Part shown: positions 1-10,529 of the stretch, one piece after another | Numbering within the stretch: the first letter of the stretch is position 1 | How the letters are laid out: each line of letters opens with the position of its first letter | DNA from: an uncultured Clostridia bacterium | Lineage (GTDB): Bacteria > Bacillota > Clostridia > UBA1381 | Assembly (NCBI GenBank): GCA_934489015.1 | Contig: CAKSSN010000012.1 | Coordinates: 17,535 to 81,534 of the forward strand | DNA: 64,000 nucleotides | Direction of reading: 5' to 3' | The notes under the pieces: model-generated | Told to the model about the DNA's origin: nothing | Seen by the model: the letters and a program-made list of their open reading frames with translations, nothing else | The model's database searches: none | Translations under genes and position numbers: made by a program

Positions 1-2
1 AC

Positions 3-1031
3 GGCATTTGTCTTGAGGGAATTGACTACTGGGCGTATGCTATGGATTTTTATTTCAGCTTTAACGATTTGCTTGAAAAGCGAATGGGTAAATCCGTAAT
101 TGATGATTATGAAAAGCTCAAAAAAATATCAAAATTTCCGTCCGAGGTGTGTGTTGATGAGCATATAACGGTGCCTTTTTCCGATGCAAAGCCCGATTGC
201 GTGCAGCTAAGCATAGGAACCTTTGCGCTGATTAACAAAATTTTTGATGTTCCCGTACCCGATCGCTATGCTTTTAAAAGGCTGTTTGACAATACAGCAA
301 GGTTTTGCAGCAGCGTAAGAAGCATTGCGCTTTTTGACAGCACGTTTTTCGGAAAAGGCATAAAAAAGGAAAATGCATTTTTTCCGTACGCGCGATGGGC
401 AAAGCTTTTTTCTGGGGAAAGTATTCTTTTTGCAAAGGGCGGAAATAATGATGAGCCGCATAATCATAACGATATAGGCTGTTTTTCATTTATAAGAGGT
501 GAAAAAACGATTATCAGTGATTTGGGTGCGCCGGATTATGGCAGAGATTATTTCAGCGAAAAAAGGTATGAAAGCTTTAATGCGTCGTCAAGAGGTCACA
601 GCGTGCCTATAGTAAACGGCTTTTTGCAATCTGACGGCGCAGAGTATACAGATGACGGATTTGAAAAACAGGCGGATGGTGTTCAAATTATTATGTATAA
701 CGCTTATCCGAAGGCCGCCGGATTAAGCTTTTTAAAAAGATCGCTTAAGCTTTGCGGCGGATTGGTTATCTGCGACAGCTTTAAATTTACAGGTGAAAAA
801 AACCGTGTTTGCGAAAGGCTGATTACAAGGTATGGCGCAGAAAGAACGGGAAATACGGCGCTGATTACAAGCGGTGATGAGGTTATCTGCAAAATTTATG
901 CGGATAAGGACTGCACACTGAAAATAAGCCGTGAGAAAATAAATATTAAAATCAATAGCATTATTACGGTAATTGATTTTATCTTTGAAAATGCTTCGGA
1001 CGAATTTGAAGTAAGTATAGTGCTTGAATAA
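3..1031 (+). CDS. Heparinase II/III-like protein, 5'-truncated by the window
   Basis: The reading frame is open to the left edge, so the gene begins upstream; the ATG at 42 is internal. The first visible residues (EGIDYWAYAMDF) resemble the end of the alpha-helical toroid of heparinase II/III-type polysaccharide lyases, which often reads EGxxYWxYG. The middle carries HNHND (DEPHNHNDIG), the histidine-rich motif of the beta-sandwich domain, followed by a stretch (SDLGAPDYGRDYF..RGHSVPIVNG) usual in that fold. The family depolymerises uronic-acid-containing glycans by beta-elimination. The downstream transporter and glycosidase fit a glycan-use cluster. The exact substrate cannot be read, and no signal peptide can be judged because the N-terminus is missing. 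Confidence 0.75.
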   Translation, partial: GICLEGIDYWAYAMDFYFSFNDLLEKRMGKSVIDDYEKLKKISKFPSEVCVDEHITVPFSDAKPDCVQLSIGTFALINKIFDVPVPDRYAFKRLFDNTARFCSSVRSIALFDSTFFGKGIKKENAFFPYARWAKLFSGESILFAKGGNNDEPHNHNDIGCFSFIRGEKTIISDLGAPDYGRDYFSEKRYESFNASSRGHSVPIVNGFLQSDGAEYTDDGFEKQADGVQIIMYNAYPKAAGLSFLKRSLKLCGGLVICDSFKFTGEKNRVCERLITRYGAERTGNTALITSGDEVICKIYADKDCTLKISREKINIKINSIITVIDFIFENASDEFEVSIVLE

Positions 1032-1060
1032 AGATTTAAAAAAGGGAGTTATTAATTTTT

Positions 1061-2341
1061 ATGAATATATTTGACACTAAGGAATACAGACTGTCAAGAG
1101 GAGCGCATATAGCACAGTGTATGTTTGATTATGTAATTTCGCTTTTGGCGGCGGATGCGTTTTTGGCGAAGCTTTTGAACTATGTTGGAATGAGCGACTC
1201 GCTCATCGGCATTATATCATCAATAACAGCGTTGTCTTTTTTGTTTCAGCTGCTTTCAATTTGGTATGTGAAAAAAATCAGGAATATAAAAAGAAGTGTT
1301 ACCGTCGGGTACACCGTTTCACAGCTTTTGCTGCTTTCCGTTTACTTGATTCCGTTTATAAAGGCTCCGCTGAATATGAAAATATGGATTGTGGTTGCTT
1401 TCCTGATTGCTTCATACTTAATTAAATCGCTTGTTTCCGGCTTGAATTTTGAGTGGGCAAACAGCTTTGTTGCGCCGGAGAAAAGAGCGAGATTTAATGC
1501 GATAAACGAAATTGTTTCTCTTCTTGCCGTAATTGTTTTCACATTTACGCTCGGAATGATGCTTGACAAATTTTCAAATTCCGGAGAGCTTGAAAAGGGC
1601 TTTTTGTTTGTTGCTTGCTCGATTTTTATATTCAGCGCTTTTAATCTGATTTCCTTTATTCTGATAAAAAATAAGGAAAATGAAAAGCAAATATCCGAAA
1701 GGTCATTTTTTGAAACCTCAATAAATGTTTTAAAGGACGGCAGCTTCAGACCCGTTATTGTGCTTACGGTTTTATACAATGCTTCAAGATATATGAATTA
1801 CGGCTTTCTCGGCATATACAAAACAAAGGATTTAATGATGAGCGTTGCCGCAATTCAGGCGATTAATATATTCGGAATAATTCTGCGGATATTTGTTTCA
1901 CGTCCGTTCGGAAGCTATTCGGATAAAAAATCGTTTGCATCGGGCTTTGCGCTCGCCTGCATACTGGAGGGTGCTGCGTGCCTGGTTATGTCAATTACAA
2001 CGCCGCAAAGCCGATGGCTGTATATCGTATACAGCGCACTGTTTAATATCAGCTGTGCCGGCTCGGAAATGAACGCTTACAATATTGTTTATAATTATAT
2101 TGACAAAAAGCATTTTATTGCCGCTTTAGCAATAAAAAACAGCATAGGCGGTGTCTGCGGCATGGCGGCTGCATTTTTTGCGGGCAAAATTCTGTCGCTT
2201 ATCCAAAGCAGAGAAAATATGATTTTCGGAGTACATATTTACGGGCAGCAGGTTTTGTGCTTTATATCCTTTGTTCTTTTTGTTTTAACTGCTATTTATA
2301 TAAAAAAGAAATTAAAAAATGCAGAGCGTATACTGCAGTGA
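1061..2341 (+). CDS. Major facilitator superfamily transporter
   Basis: This 426-residue protein is very hydrophobic, with about twelve predicted membrane segments spread over its length and a short basic C-terminus (IKKKLKNAERILQ). The length and the central loop between two halves (near residues 200-220) fit the MFS. An SD (AAAGGGAG) lies about ten bases before the ATG. It sits 29 bp after the heparinase-like gene and 18 bp before the GH36-like gene, so it probably imports the oligosaccharide released by the lyase. The substrate is inferred from context only. There is no strong match to a named sugar-porter motif such as PESPR. Confidence 0.8.
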   Translation: MNIFDTKEYRLSRGAHIAQCMFDYVISLLAADAFLAKLLNYVGMSDSLIGIISSITALSFLFQLLSIWYVKKIRNIKRSVTVGYTVSQLLLLSVYLIPFIKAPLNMKIWIVVAFLIASYLIKSLVSGLNFEWANSFVAPEKRARFNAINEIVSLLAVIVFTFTLGMMLDKFSNSGELEKGFLFVACSIFIFSAFNLISFILIKNKENEKQISERSFFETSINVLKDGSFRPVIVLTVLYNASRYMNYGFLGIYKTKDLMMSVAAIQAINIFGIILRIFVSRPFGSYSDKKSFASGFALACILEGAACLVMSITTPQSRWLYIVYSALFNISCAGSEMNAYNIVYNYIDKKHFIAALAIKNSIGGVCGMAAAFFAGKILSLIQSRENMIFGVHIYGQQVLCFISFVLFVLTAIYIKKKLKNAERILQ

Positions 2342-2359
2342 TTAAAGGGCGGTGAGTTT

Positions 2360-4120
2360 ATGCAGTTAAGTGTTAAGGATATTGTGTTTTCCGCAAAATC
2401 CGAATATGTTACGCTATCGGAAATTGAGTCGGATGAGAACAAAATATCAGTGAAAATAGAGGTTGATTTTGCAGAGGAAAGAGAAGCGGAGCCTGTTACG
2501 GTTAGGTGGGAGTGCGCGTCTGACGGCGTATTTTCTCAGTGGAATTCTATGCTGTGGTCGGAGAAAGCGTTAAATCCCAACTGGAGTCCGACAGTCTGCT
2601 TTTCGTCTGTTTCGAGAATTATGCCGATACAGTCGCATATTGATAACGAGGGCTTAAACAGGATTACGGTTTACGTGACGGATAATATCACGCCGATAAC
2701 AATAACGTCGGGTATTATTGAGGAAACGACAAGGCTTCAGTATAAGCTTATTTTGTTTTCAAAAAAAACAGGTAAGATGAAAAAATACGAAACGGAGCTT
2801 GTCATTGATAGAAGAAAAATTCCGCTTTATGCTTTAATTCCGGAAATTTCGCAAACGCTTTGCAAAAAAATCGGAGTTAATAATTCAGCTTCCTTGAGTT
2901 GCCTGAGAGAGCCTGTGTATTCAACCTGGTATTCGTATCATCAGTCGCTTGAAAGCAAAAAAATATTAAATGAGCTGACGCTTGCAAAGGAATACGGAAT
3001 GAAAACCGTAATTATAGACGACGGCTGGCAAACGCGTGACACCGGCAGAGGCTACGGCTGCTGCGGCGACTGGCAGCCGGAGGGGCTGCCGGATTTAAGA
3101 GAGCTTTCGGATGCTGTACACAAAATGGGTATGAAAATAATGCTTTGGTTTTCCGTTCCGTATGTTAGCGAAAAATCAAAGTGCTATAAAAGGTTTAAAG
3201 GAAAATTTTTAGCGTCCTGCGGAAATAATGTCAGGTGGTATGTGCTTGACCCGCGTTATAATGAGGTAAGGAAATATCTTGTTTCGGTGTATGAAAACGC
3301 GGTAAAATCCTATAAGCTTGACGGCTTGAAGCTTGATTTTATTGATTCGTTTGAGTTTACGGAGGAAAGTGTTTTATTTGATGAGGAAATGGATTTTTCT
3401 TCAGTTGAGGCGGCGGTGAAGGAGCTTTTAGGCGAAATATTTACAAGCCTCAGAAAACTGAAGCCTGATATAATGATAGAATTTCGTCAGAATTATATCG
3501 GGGCAGTTATGATGAATTACGGAAATATGCTGAGGGTTGCTGACTGCCCGTGTGATCCGCTTAAAAACAGGGCAGGGAGCATAGCTCTCAGGCTTACATC
3601 CGGAAAAATCCCGGTACACTCCGATATGCTTGCCTGGAGCGTTACGGATACGGCGGAATCGGCGGCTTTGGAGATAATAAATGTTATATTTGCAGTTCCG
3701 CAGATTTCCGTATTGATTGAAAGGCTGCCTGAGGAGCATAAAAAAATGCTGAAATTTTATATGGATTTCTGGCTTGAAAACAGGGATTGCTTAATGGGCG
3801 GAAGCTTTGCAGCATATAATTCGGAGTGCGGCTTCAGCCTTGCTCTATCAAAGCTTGATGACACTCTTATTGCCGCAGCCTATACAAAAAATGTGCTTTC
3901 TCTTGACGAGTGCTTCAAAAGGGTGTATTTTATAAATGGCTCGTGGGATAAGGAGCTGATTGTTGTAAATCACGGTGCGGAATACTCGGCTAAGGTAACG
4001 GTTTTTGACTGTATGGGTAATATACAGACCGATAAGGTGCAGAATATCGGCGGTTGTCAAATGTTTGCTGTTTCCAAATCCGGAATGGTTTTAATAAAAA
4101 GAATAAACCCCGAATTTTAA
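2360..4120 (+). CDS. GH36-like alpha-galactosidase
   Basis: This 586-residue protein has the clan GH-D layout: an N-terminal beta-rich region to about residue 180, a (beta/alpha)8 barrel opening with STWYSYHQ (188-195) and IIDDGWQ (218-224), and a C-terminal beta domain. The probable nucleophile is Asp326 in DGLKLDF. The probable acid/base is Asp395 or Asp399 in ADCPCDPLKNR. GH36-type enzymes hydrolyse terminal alpha-galactosides by a retaining mechanism. No signal peptide is present, so the enzyme should act in the cytoplasm after uptake by the adjacent MFS protein. A related specificity such as alpha-N-acetylgalactosaminidase cannot be excluded. Confidence 0.75.
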   Translation: MQLSVKDIVFSAKSEYVTLSEIESDENKISVKIEVDFAEEREAEPVTVRWECASDGVFSQWNSMLWSEKALNPNWSPTVCFSSVSRIMPIQSHIDNEGLNRITVYVTDNITPITITSGIIEETTRLQYKLILFSKKTGKMKKYETELVIDRRKIPLYALIPEISQTLCKKIGVNNSASLSCLREPVYSTWYSYHQSLESKKILNELTLAKEYGMKTVIIDDGWQTRDTGRGYGCCGDWQPEGLPDLRELSDAVHKMGMKIMLWFSVPYVSEKSKCYKRFKGKFLASCGNNVRWYVLDPRYNEVRKYLVSVYENAVKSYKLDGLKLDFIDSFEFTEESVLFDEEMDFSSVEAAVKELLGEIFTSLRKLKPDIMIEFRQNYIGAVMMNYGNMLRVADCPCDPLKNRAGSIALRLTSGKIPVHSDMLAWSVTDTAESAALEIINVIFAVPQISVLIERLPEEHKKMLKFYMDFWLENRDCLMGGSFAAYNSECGFSLALSKLDDTLIAAAYTKNVLSLDECFKRVYFINGSWDKELIVVNHGAEYSAKVTVFDCMGNIQTDKVQNIGGCQMFAVSKSGMVLIKRINPEF

Positions 4121-4126
4121 ATAAAT

Positions 4127-4156
4127 AATGCGCCCCGATAAATTTCGAGGCGCATT
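4127..4156. terminator. Bidirectional terminator between GH36-like gene and atpD
   Basis: An 8-bp stem (AATGCGCC with GGCGCATT) encloses a loop with a further CGA/TCG pairing, and A/T-rich DNA flanks both sides. It lies 6 bp after the plus-strand stop and 4 bp before the minus-strand atpD stop, so it can end both transcripts. Confidence 0.8.
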
Positions 4157-4160
4157 TAAT

Positions 4161-4832
4161 TTATAGATTTTCATCAGCTTCGCGTTTTTTGCGTATGCTT
4201 TCTTCAAGCATCATATCCTTGACCTTCATAAGACGCGTTGTTGTGCTGCGCTCGTTTTCGTCAAGCTTCATTGTAATAAATTTGATTGTTTCGGTATAGC
4301 GCGGAATCATAACGTGTTCGAGAGCGTTTACTCTGCGCCTTGTTTTTTCGATTTCTGACGCCATAAGCTGACAAGATTTTTCGATCTGCGCAAGCCTTAT
4401 CATATCCGGAAGAATATCAGCAAGCGATGAAACCGCCTTATCCGTATCGGCGGAGGTATACGCAAAGCCGTATGAAAAAATGTCATGCGGATTATTCGTT
4501 TTAAAGCTTATATTGTATTCGGGAATTAAAACGCTCATAACATTTTTATTCTTTATTTCAAGCGAAATTTCCTGCTTCGGCAGCATAAGAGCCGTGTCTA
4601 TAACCTCGTCGGGAGTAACGCTTCTTGCCGTTGCCATTGCGCTGTTTGACAGGCGCACCGCGTTTTCAACTTTTTTTCTAAGCTCCATATTTTCGCGTAT
4701 CAGGTCCATAAACTGCCGCATTAGCTCGTCGCGCTTATCCTTTAAAAGCTTGTGACCTCTGCGCGCCGTTAAAAGCTTGCGCTTTAGGTTTGTAAGCTCC
4801 ATTCTTGTAGGATTTACATTCAGTACAGCCAC
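4161..4832 (-). CDS. atpD: A/V-type ATPase subunit D
   Basis: The 223-residue protein starts with the family hallmark NVNPTRMELTNLKRKL and is helical over most of its length, with long N- and C-terminal helices that form the central rotor stalk. The motif EKTRRRVNALEHVMIPR near residue 163-180 is typical of subunit D. It is the last gene of the operon, 14 bp after atpB, and is followed by a shared terminator. It couples rotation of the c-ring to the A3B3 head. Confidence 0.95.
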   Translation of the reverse strand: MAVLNVNPTRMELTNLKRKLLTARRGHKLLKDKRDELMRQFMDLIRENMELRKKVENAVRLSNSAMATARSVTPDEVIDTALMLPKQEISLEIKNKNVMSVLIPEYNISFKTNNPHDIFSYGFAYTSADTDKAVSSLADILPDMIRLAQIEKSCQLMASEIEKTRRRVNALEHVMIPRYTETIKFITMKLDENERSTTTRLMKVKDMMLEESIRKKREADENL

Positions 4833-4846
4833 TTTTTCTCACCGCC

Positions 4847-6220
4847 TTATTTTTCTTCGTAATATTTGTCGAGATATTCGTCCTTTATACGTTTAAGCTC
4901 GCTTCTCGGTAATATGCGCAGAAGCTTCCAGCCAATCTCAAGAGTTTCTTCTATGCTTCTGTCACTGTCATATCCCTGCGAAACATATTCCTTTTCAAAT
5001 TCGTCGGCAAATTTCGCATAAAGCTTGTCAATATCCGTCAGCGCAGCTTCGCCGAGAATAACCATAAGCTCCTTTGCGTCCTTGCCGCGTGCATATGCGG
5101 AGAAAAGCTGATTCATTGTGTCGCTGTGATCCTCACGCGTTCTGCCTGCGCCTATTCCTTTATCCTTAAGTCTTGAAAGCGACGGCAAAACGTCAATCGG
5201 CGGAGCAATGCCCTTTCGGTAAAGCTCACGCGAAAGAATAATCTGACCCTCAGTTATATATCCCGTAAGGTCTGGGATCGGGTGCGTTTTGTCGTCCTCC
5301 GGCATTGTTAAAATAGGTATCATTGTTATAGAGCCGCCCTTGCCGCGCTGTCTTCCGGCGCGCTCATAAATGGTTGCAAGGTCGGTGTACATATATCCCG
5401 GATAGCCGCGTCTGCCCGGCACCTCTTTTCTTGCCGCCGAAATTTCACGCAGTGCGTCGGCATAGTTTGTTATATCGGTTAAAATTACAAGCACGTGCAT
5501 ATCCTTTTCAAATGCAAGATATTCTGCCGCCGTAAGCGCCATTTTCGGCGTTGCAATTCTCTCTATTGCCGGGTCGTTTGCAAGGTTTACGAAAAGCACC
5601 GTTCTGTCAAGTGCGCCCGTTTCGCGAAACGACTCAACAAAGTATTCGGACTCCTCAAAGGTTATACCCATAGCCGCAAACACAACGGCAAATTTCTCGT
5701 CTTTTCCGCGCACCTTTGCCTGACGTGCGATTTGTGCGGCGAGCTGCGCGTGGGGAAGACCGCTTGCCGAGAAAATCGGCAGCTTCTGACCTCTTACGAG
5801 CGTGTTAAGTCCGTCAATTGCCGAAACGCCTGTCTGAATAAATTCCTGAGGATACATACGCGCCGCAGGGTTCATCGGCTTTCCGTTTACGTCAAGGCGC
5901 TTATCCGGAATAATTTCCGGACCTCCGTCCGACGGCCTGCCAAGACCGTCAAAAACTCTTCCGAGCATATCCTCCGAAACGGCAAGCTCCATTTGTCTGC
6001 CTGAAAATCTGACCTTGCTTTCGGCAAGATTTATTCCCGTTGAGTTTTCAAAAAGCTGAACAAGTGCGTTGCTTCCGTCTATTTCAAGCACACGGCAGCG
6101 CCTTGTTTCTCCGTTTTTCAGCTCTATTTCGCCAAGCTCGTTGTAGGTTACGCCGCTAACGTCCTTTATCAGCATAAGCGGTCCGGCAACCTCTTCAATT
6201 GTCCTGTATTCCTTCGGCAT
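4847..6220 (-). CDS. atpB: A/V-type ATPase subunit B
   Basis: This is the non-catalytic nucleotide-site subunit, 457 residues from the ATG at 6220 ([10 protein letters not shown]), which is the usual start of the family. The frame stays open 60 bp further upstream, but those codons lie inside atpA. The SD GGGAGG sits before 6220, and the atpA stop overlaps this start as TGATG, so translation is probably coupled. No intact Walker A is present, as expected for B subunits. Conserved stretches include [19 protein letters not shown] and the C-terminal [16 protein letters not shown]. Confidence 0.96.
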   Translation of the reverse strand: MPKEYRTIEEVAGPLMLIKDVSGVTYNELGEIELKNGETRRCRVLEIDGSNALVQLFENSTGINLAESKVRFSGRQMELAVSEDMLGRVFDGLGRPSDGGPEIIPDKRLDVNGKPMNPAARMYPQEFIQTGVSAIDGLNTLVRGQKLPIFSASGLPHAQLAAQIARQAKVRGKDEKFAVVFAAMGITFEESEYFVESFRETGALDRTVLFVNLANDPAIERIATPKMALTAAEYLAFEKDMHVLVILTDITNYADALREISAARKEVPGRRGYPGYMYTDLATIYERAGRQRGKGGSITMIPILTMPEDDKTHPIPDLTGYITEGQIILSRELYRKGIAPPIDVLPSLSRLKDKGIGAGRTREDHSDTMNQLFSAYARGKDAKELMVILGEAALTDIDKLYAKFADEFEKEYVSQGYDSDRSIEETLEIGWKLLRILPRSELKRIKDEYLDKYYEEK

Positions 6221-7995
6221 CAGCTGTTCCTCCCTTCGCCGCGCATTGCGTTGTTCGTTTCGCTTTCTATGCGGCGGCATACGTTTTCATATTCCGCGTC
6301 AATGTCTTCTTCCTTTACATATTTAAATCTTCCGATTTTTTCTCTTACCGCAAGCGATGCAATATCGTCTATCTGCGCGCCGCATTTTATCGCTTCGGCT
6401 GATAAATCATAGTACATCAGTATCAGCTTCATCATATAAAGCTGCTTTTTAAGGCTTGTATATGTGTCAACCTCATGAAATGCAAGCTGATGCAGAAAGT
6501 CCTCGCGGATAGAGCGCGCTGTTTCCATTTTAAGTCTGTCCGACGGTGAAAGAGCATCCATTCCGACAAGCTTAACTATTTCTTCAAGCTCCGCTTCTTC
6601 CTGCAAAATGCTCATAAGCCGTCCGCGATATGTCATCCAGTCCTTATCAACGTTTTCGCTGTACCAGTTCTTGAGCAAATCAACGTACAGTGAATAGCTT
6701 GTAAGCCAGTTTATAGCAGGAAAGTGACGCTTATATGCAAGATTTGCGTCAAGGCCCCAGAATACCTTTACAATTCTCAGCGTTGCCTGAGAAACAGGCT
6801 CTGAAATATCACCGCCAGGAGGGCTTACCGCGCCTATTGCCGAAAGTGCGCCTTCGCGTTCGTCACTGCCGAGAGCCTTAACTCTGCCGGCGCGCTCATA
6901 AAATTGAGCAAGACGGCTGCCGAGATATGCCGGATAGCCCTCCTCGCCCGGCATTTCCTCAAGTCTGCCCGACATTTCGCGAAGGGCTTCTGCCCAGCGC
7001 GATGTGGAGTCTGCCATAAGCGCAACGCTGTAGCCCATATCTCTGAAGTATTCCGCAATTGTAATTCCCGTGTAAATCGAAGCTTCACGCGCCGCAACAG
7101 GCATATCCGATGTATTTGCAATAAGAACTGTTCTTTCCATAAGCGATTTTCCGGTGTGCGGATCTATAAGCTCCGGAAATTCGTTTAAAACGTCTGTCAT
7201 TTCGTTGCCGCGCTCTCCGCAGCCGATGTATACCACAATATCAGCCTCCGCCCATTTTGCAAGCTGATGCTGAGTCACCGTTTTTCCGCTTCCGAACGGA
7301 CCGGGAATTGCCGCAACGCCGCCTTTTGCGATAGGGAACATAGCGTCAATTACTCTTTGCCCGGTAATTAGCGGCTTATTCGGAGAAAGCTTTTTTGCAT
7401 ACGGCCGTGAGCGTCTTACAGGCCATTTCTGCATAAGAGTTATCGGCTTTTCTCCGCTCTTTGTTTCAAGCGTGCATACGGTGTCCGTTACGATATAATC
7501 GCCCTCCGAAATGCTCTTAACCGTTCCCGATACGCCGGGCGGGACCATTATTTTATGAAGAACTATGTCCGTTTCCTGAACTGTTCCGAGAATATCTCCT
7601 TCTCCGACACTGTCGCCCGGCTTTACAAGCGGCGAAAAGTGCCATGTTTTGTTTCTTTTAAGTGACGATACCTCAACGCCTCTGTCAAGGTTGTTTCCGC
7701 ATATAGCCATTATGTCATCGAGCGGACGCTGGATACCGTCAAAAATGCTGCCTATAAGTCCCGGACCGAGCTCAACGCTAAGCGGCTCCCCCGTAGATTC
7801 AACCGCTTCTCCCGTGCCGAGTCCCGATGTTTCCTCATAAACCTGAATGCTCGCTCTGTCGCCGTGCATTTCTATTATTTCTCCGATAAGGCGCTTATCG
7901 CTCACGCGCACAACGTCAAACATATTTGCGTCGCGCATATTTTCGGCAATAACAAGCGGTCCGCTGACCTTAACGATTGTACCCTTACTGCTCAT
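6220..7995 (-). CDS. atpA: A/V-type ATPase catalytic subunit A
   Basis: The 591-residue length is typical. An N-terminal beta-barrel is followed by the bulge (non-homologous) domain and then the P-loop GPFGSGKT (232-239). [11 protein letters not shown] and the region around [22 protein letters not shown] are catalytic-subunit signatures. It hydrolyses or makes ATP in the peripheral A3B3 head. It lies 32 bp after atpF, and its stop overlaps the atpB start. Confidence 0.97.
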   Translation of the reverse strand: MSSKGTIVKVSGPLVIAENMRDANMFDVVRVSDKRLIGEIIEMHGDRASIQVYEETSGLGTGEAVESTGEPLSVELGPGLIGSIFDGIQRPLDDIMAICGNNLDRGVEVSSLKRNKTWHFSPLVKPGDSVGEGDILGTVQETDIVLHKIMVPPGVSGTVKSISEGDYIVTDTVCTLETKSGEKPITLMQKWPVRRSRPYAKKLSPNKPLITGQRVIDAMFPIAKGGVAAIPGPFGSGKTVTQHQLAKWAEADIVVYIGCGERGNEMTDVLNEFPELIDPHTGKSLMERTVLIANTSDMPVAAREASIYTGITIAEYFRDMGYSVALMADSTSRWAEALREMSGRLEEMPGEEGYPAYLGSRLAQFYERAGRVKALGSDEREGALSAIGAVSPPGGDISEPVSQATLRIVKVFWGLDANLAYKRHFPAINWLTSYSLYVDLLKNWYSENVDKDWMTYRGRLMSILQEEAELEEIVKLVGMDALSPSDRLKMETARSIREDFLHQLAFHEVDTYTSLKKQLYMMKLILMYYDLSAEAIKCGAQIDDIASLAVREKIGRFKYVKEEDIDAEYENVCRRIESETNNAMRGEGRNS

Positions 7996-8027
7996 ATTTC
8001 AATTCCTCCTGTTTTGAGAATTTCTGT

Positions 8028-8345
8028 CTATAAAATATTCGACCCTACAGCCTTTTCAACGGATTTCCCGACATCTGCAAGCCCGGCACCTGTATTGCCG
8101 CTTATTCCCGGTATCTGAATAATCGCCGGAATACTCGTAAAACGGTATTTTTCCATTGTTTCGGGTATTTTGTCCGCAAGAGCTTCGGTTATATATATAA
8201 TTCCGAATTCATTCTTTGCCAGTCTGTCGATTATCTTTTTCGCGTCATCTGCGGCGGTTGCCTCAAATGTTTCCATGCCGACTGCCGCAAAGCCGCAAAT
8301 GCTGCTTTTGTCGCCTATAACCGCAATTTTATACATATAAATCAC
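8028..8345 (-). CDS. atpF: A/V-type ATPase subunit F
   Basis: A protein of about 105 residues with the subunit F opening YKIAVIGDKSSICGFAAVG and the FGIIYITEALAD segment. It is a small alpha/beta stalk subunit that binds subunit D in the rotor. Two starts are possible: GTG at 8345, four bases after an AAAGG box, or ATG at 8336 (MYKIAVIG), the commoner family start. Either overlaps the 3' end of atpC. Confidence 0.93.
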   Translation of the reverse strand: MIYMYKIAVIGDKSSICGFAAVGMETFEATAADDAKKIIDRLAKNEFGIIYITEALADKIPETMEKYRFTSIPAIIQIPGISGNTGAGLADVGKSVEKAVGSNIL

Positions 8346-9282
8346 GCAGCCTTTCTCTTATTATATTTTCCGAAAGCTCAGACTGCTTTGCGGTGAGTAT
8401 AAGCCGCAGATTGCCGCACTCGGTTTTTTTCGCGTAATAATACGCTGTAAGCGGCTCTATTCCGAAGCTTATAAGGCGCGCGTTGTCAAGCATTTCTTTA
8501 ATGCGTCTGTCGCAGCTGACTTCAAGCGCCGCCGGACTGTCAAATTCGCAAAGCTCGGCATAGTCCGTGCTTTGCAGATATGCCTTTACCGCATCGCTTC
8601 CGCGCCCGGCTGCTTTTTTAAGAGCGTCTGTGTCAAGCGTGCGGCAAGAAGCATAAGCGTAATCCAAAAGCGCACTGTTTAAATTAAAGTCTGCAAGTCT
8701 GTAGGCTGTTTTTATATTTACCTGAGCCGTAATTTCCTCCGCAAGCGCCTCTGTAAAGCTGTTTTCGCCTGCAAGATAAATCATTGCTTCATATGCCGAT
8801 TTGTCGATAAACATATCAAAAAGCTGACCGTCACCCGTTGAGGTTAAAATTCTGTAGCCCTCCTCCGCAGCTTTCGACAGCGGATAGGGAAGAGCGTCAA
8901 AGGCTTTTTCCTTAACGGCCGCAAGTATTTCCTCAGGCCTTGTAACAGACGGCTTCAGCGTATATAAAAGTCCGTTTTTGTCTGCTGCCAGGCCCTTAAT
9001 AATTGCTTTCAGATTATGAAAGTCATTTTCTGCAATAAGGAAATAAAGCTCTTTTTCGTCGGGTGCGGCTTCTTTCAGGTAATTCCACGCGCTTTCCATG
9101 TAATCGCCGAGCGCTTCTCCGAGCGGCTTTTCAAAAAACGAAAGTCCTCTGTCGAGCAAAAGCTGTATTGCTTTTTCATAGCTTTCGGCTGAAATAAGGC
9201 TGTCGATGAAAGCTTTTGTAAGAAGCGAGTTTTCGTCCGCGCGTATGCTGCTGACGGCGTATGCATAATCGGTATTTTTCAT
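8329..9282 (-). CDS. atpC: A/V-type ATPase subunit C
   Basis: The 317-residue helical protein opens with DYAYAVSSIRADENSLLTKAFIDSLI, characteristic of the C (d-type) subunit that forms the funnel between c-ring and central stalk. AENDFHNLKAIIKGLAADKN is another conserved stretch. It sits between atpE (13 bp gap) and atpF (17 bp overlap), the normal gene order of bacterial V-type operons. Confidence 0.93.
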   Translation of the reverse strand: MKNTDYAYAVSSIRADENSLLTKAFIDSLISAESYEKAIQLLLDRGLSFFEKPLGEALGDYMESAWNYLKEAAPDEKELYFLIAENDFHNLKAIIKGLAADKNGLLYTLKPSVTRPEEILAAVKEKAFDALPYPLSKAAEEGYRILTSTGDGQLFDMFIDKSAYEAMIYLAGENSFTEALAEEITAQVNIKTAYRLADFNLNSALLDYAYASCRTLDTDALKKAAGRGSDAVKAYLQSTDYAELCEFDSPAALEVSCDRRIKEMLDNARLISFGIEPLTAYYYAKKTECGNLRLILTAKQSELSENIIRERLRDLYV

Positions 9283-9295
9283 AAGGCTTTACCTC

Positions 9296-9886
9296 CTATG
9301 CTGAAAATTGTGCAAAAAGCGCGTCGTTTATTTCCGATTTCTTTTCCGAAAGAAGCGCTTCAAAGCTGCAGTTTTCCTCAATCATGCCGTAAACGAGTAT
9401 AGCTCCGCCGCAAATGTCGGCGCTTTTGTCTGATAGCTTTAAGGTGCAGCCGTCCTTTAAAGCGGCGCTTACCTTTTCTTCAAAATCCTCAGGCAGTCTT
9501 TTTAAATCCTTTTCGCTAAGGCATATCATTCCGCTGCCCTTTTGTGCGTATTTTGAAATGAGAGAATAAATAATGGCGAAATATTTTTTATCGTCAAATT
9601 CGCATATTTTCTCTATTGCATAGGCAGTGCCCGACGAAACAATATCCGATTTCGCGGAAAGTATACTCTTTTTTATTAAAAGCTTTTCCGAGCTTTTTGC
9701 ATTTTCTATTGCCTGCTCCGATTTTTTTTCTGCATTTTTTATAATAGCTTCGGCCTTTTTCTCAGCTTCCGCTTCAGCGCTTGATAGGATTTGCTGCACC
9801 TCAGCCTCCGCAGCGGCTTTTATTTCCTGCGCTTGCTTTAAGGCGTCATTTTCTATTTTTGAGAGAATGTGCTTAAGTCCGTCCAT
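9296..9886 (-). CDS. atpE: A/V-type ATPase subunit E
   Basis: A 196-residue protein. The first ~80 residues are an Ala/Glu/Lys-rich helix (KIENDALKQAQEIKAAAEAEV..) that forms the peripheral stalk with subunit H/G. The C-terminal half is a globular domain that contacts the head. Its operon position between atpK and atpC agrees. The SD is a weak GGGGTGA, six bases before ATG. Confidence 0.9.
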   Translation of the reverse strand: MDGLKHILSKIENDALKQAQEIKAAAEAEVQQILSSAEAEAEKKAEAIIKNAEKKSEQAIENAKSSEKLLIKKSILSAKSDIVSSGTAYAIEKICEFDDKKYFAIIYSLISKYAQKGSGMICLSEKDLKRLPEDFEEKVSAALKDGCTLKLSDKSADICGGAILVYGMIEENCSFEALLSEKKSEINDALFAQFSA

Positions 9887-9902
9887 AGCTTATTCACCCC
9901 GG

Positions 9903-10471
<569 letters not shown>

Positions 10472-10529
10472 GGGTTTTACTCCCTCGTGTCTGAAATAAT
10501 TGTTCTTTTCGGCATTTTTTCGCCGAGCT

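Noticed and set aside
6220..6280. A 20-residue N-terminal extension of AtpB
   Set aside because: It lies in atpA coding sequence, has no SD, and the family starts at [10 protein letters not shown], where a GGGAGG box and TGATG overlap are found.
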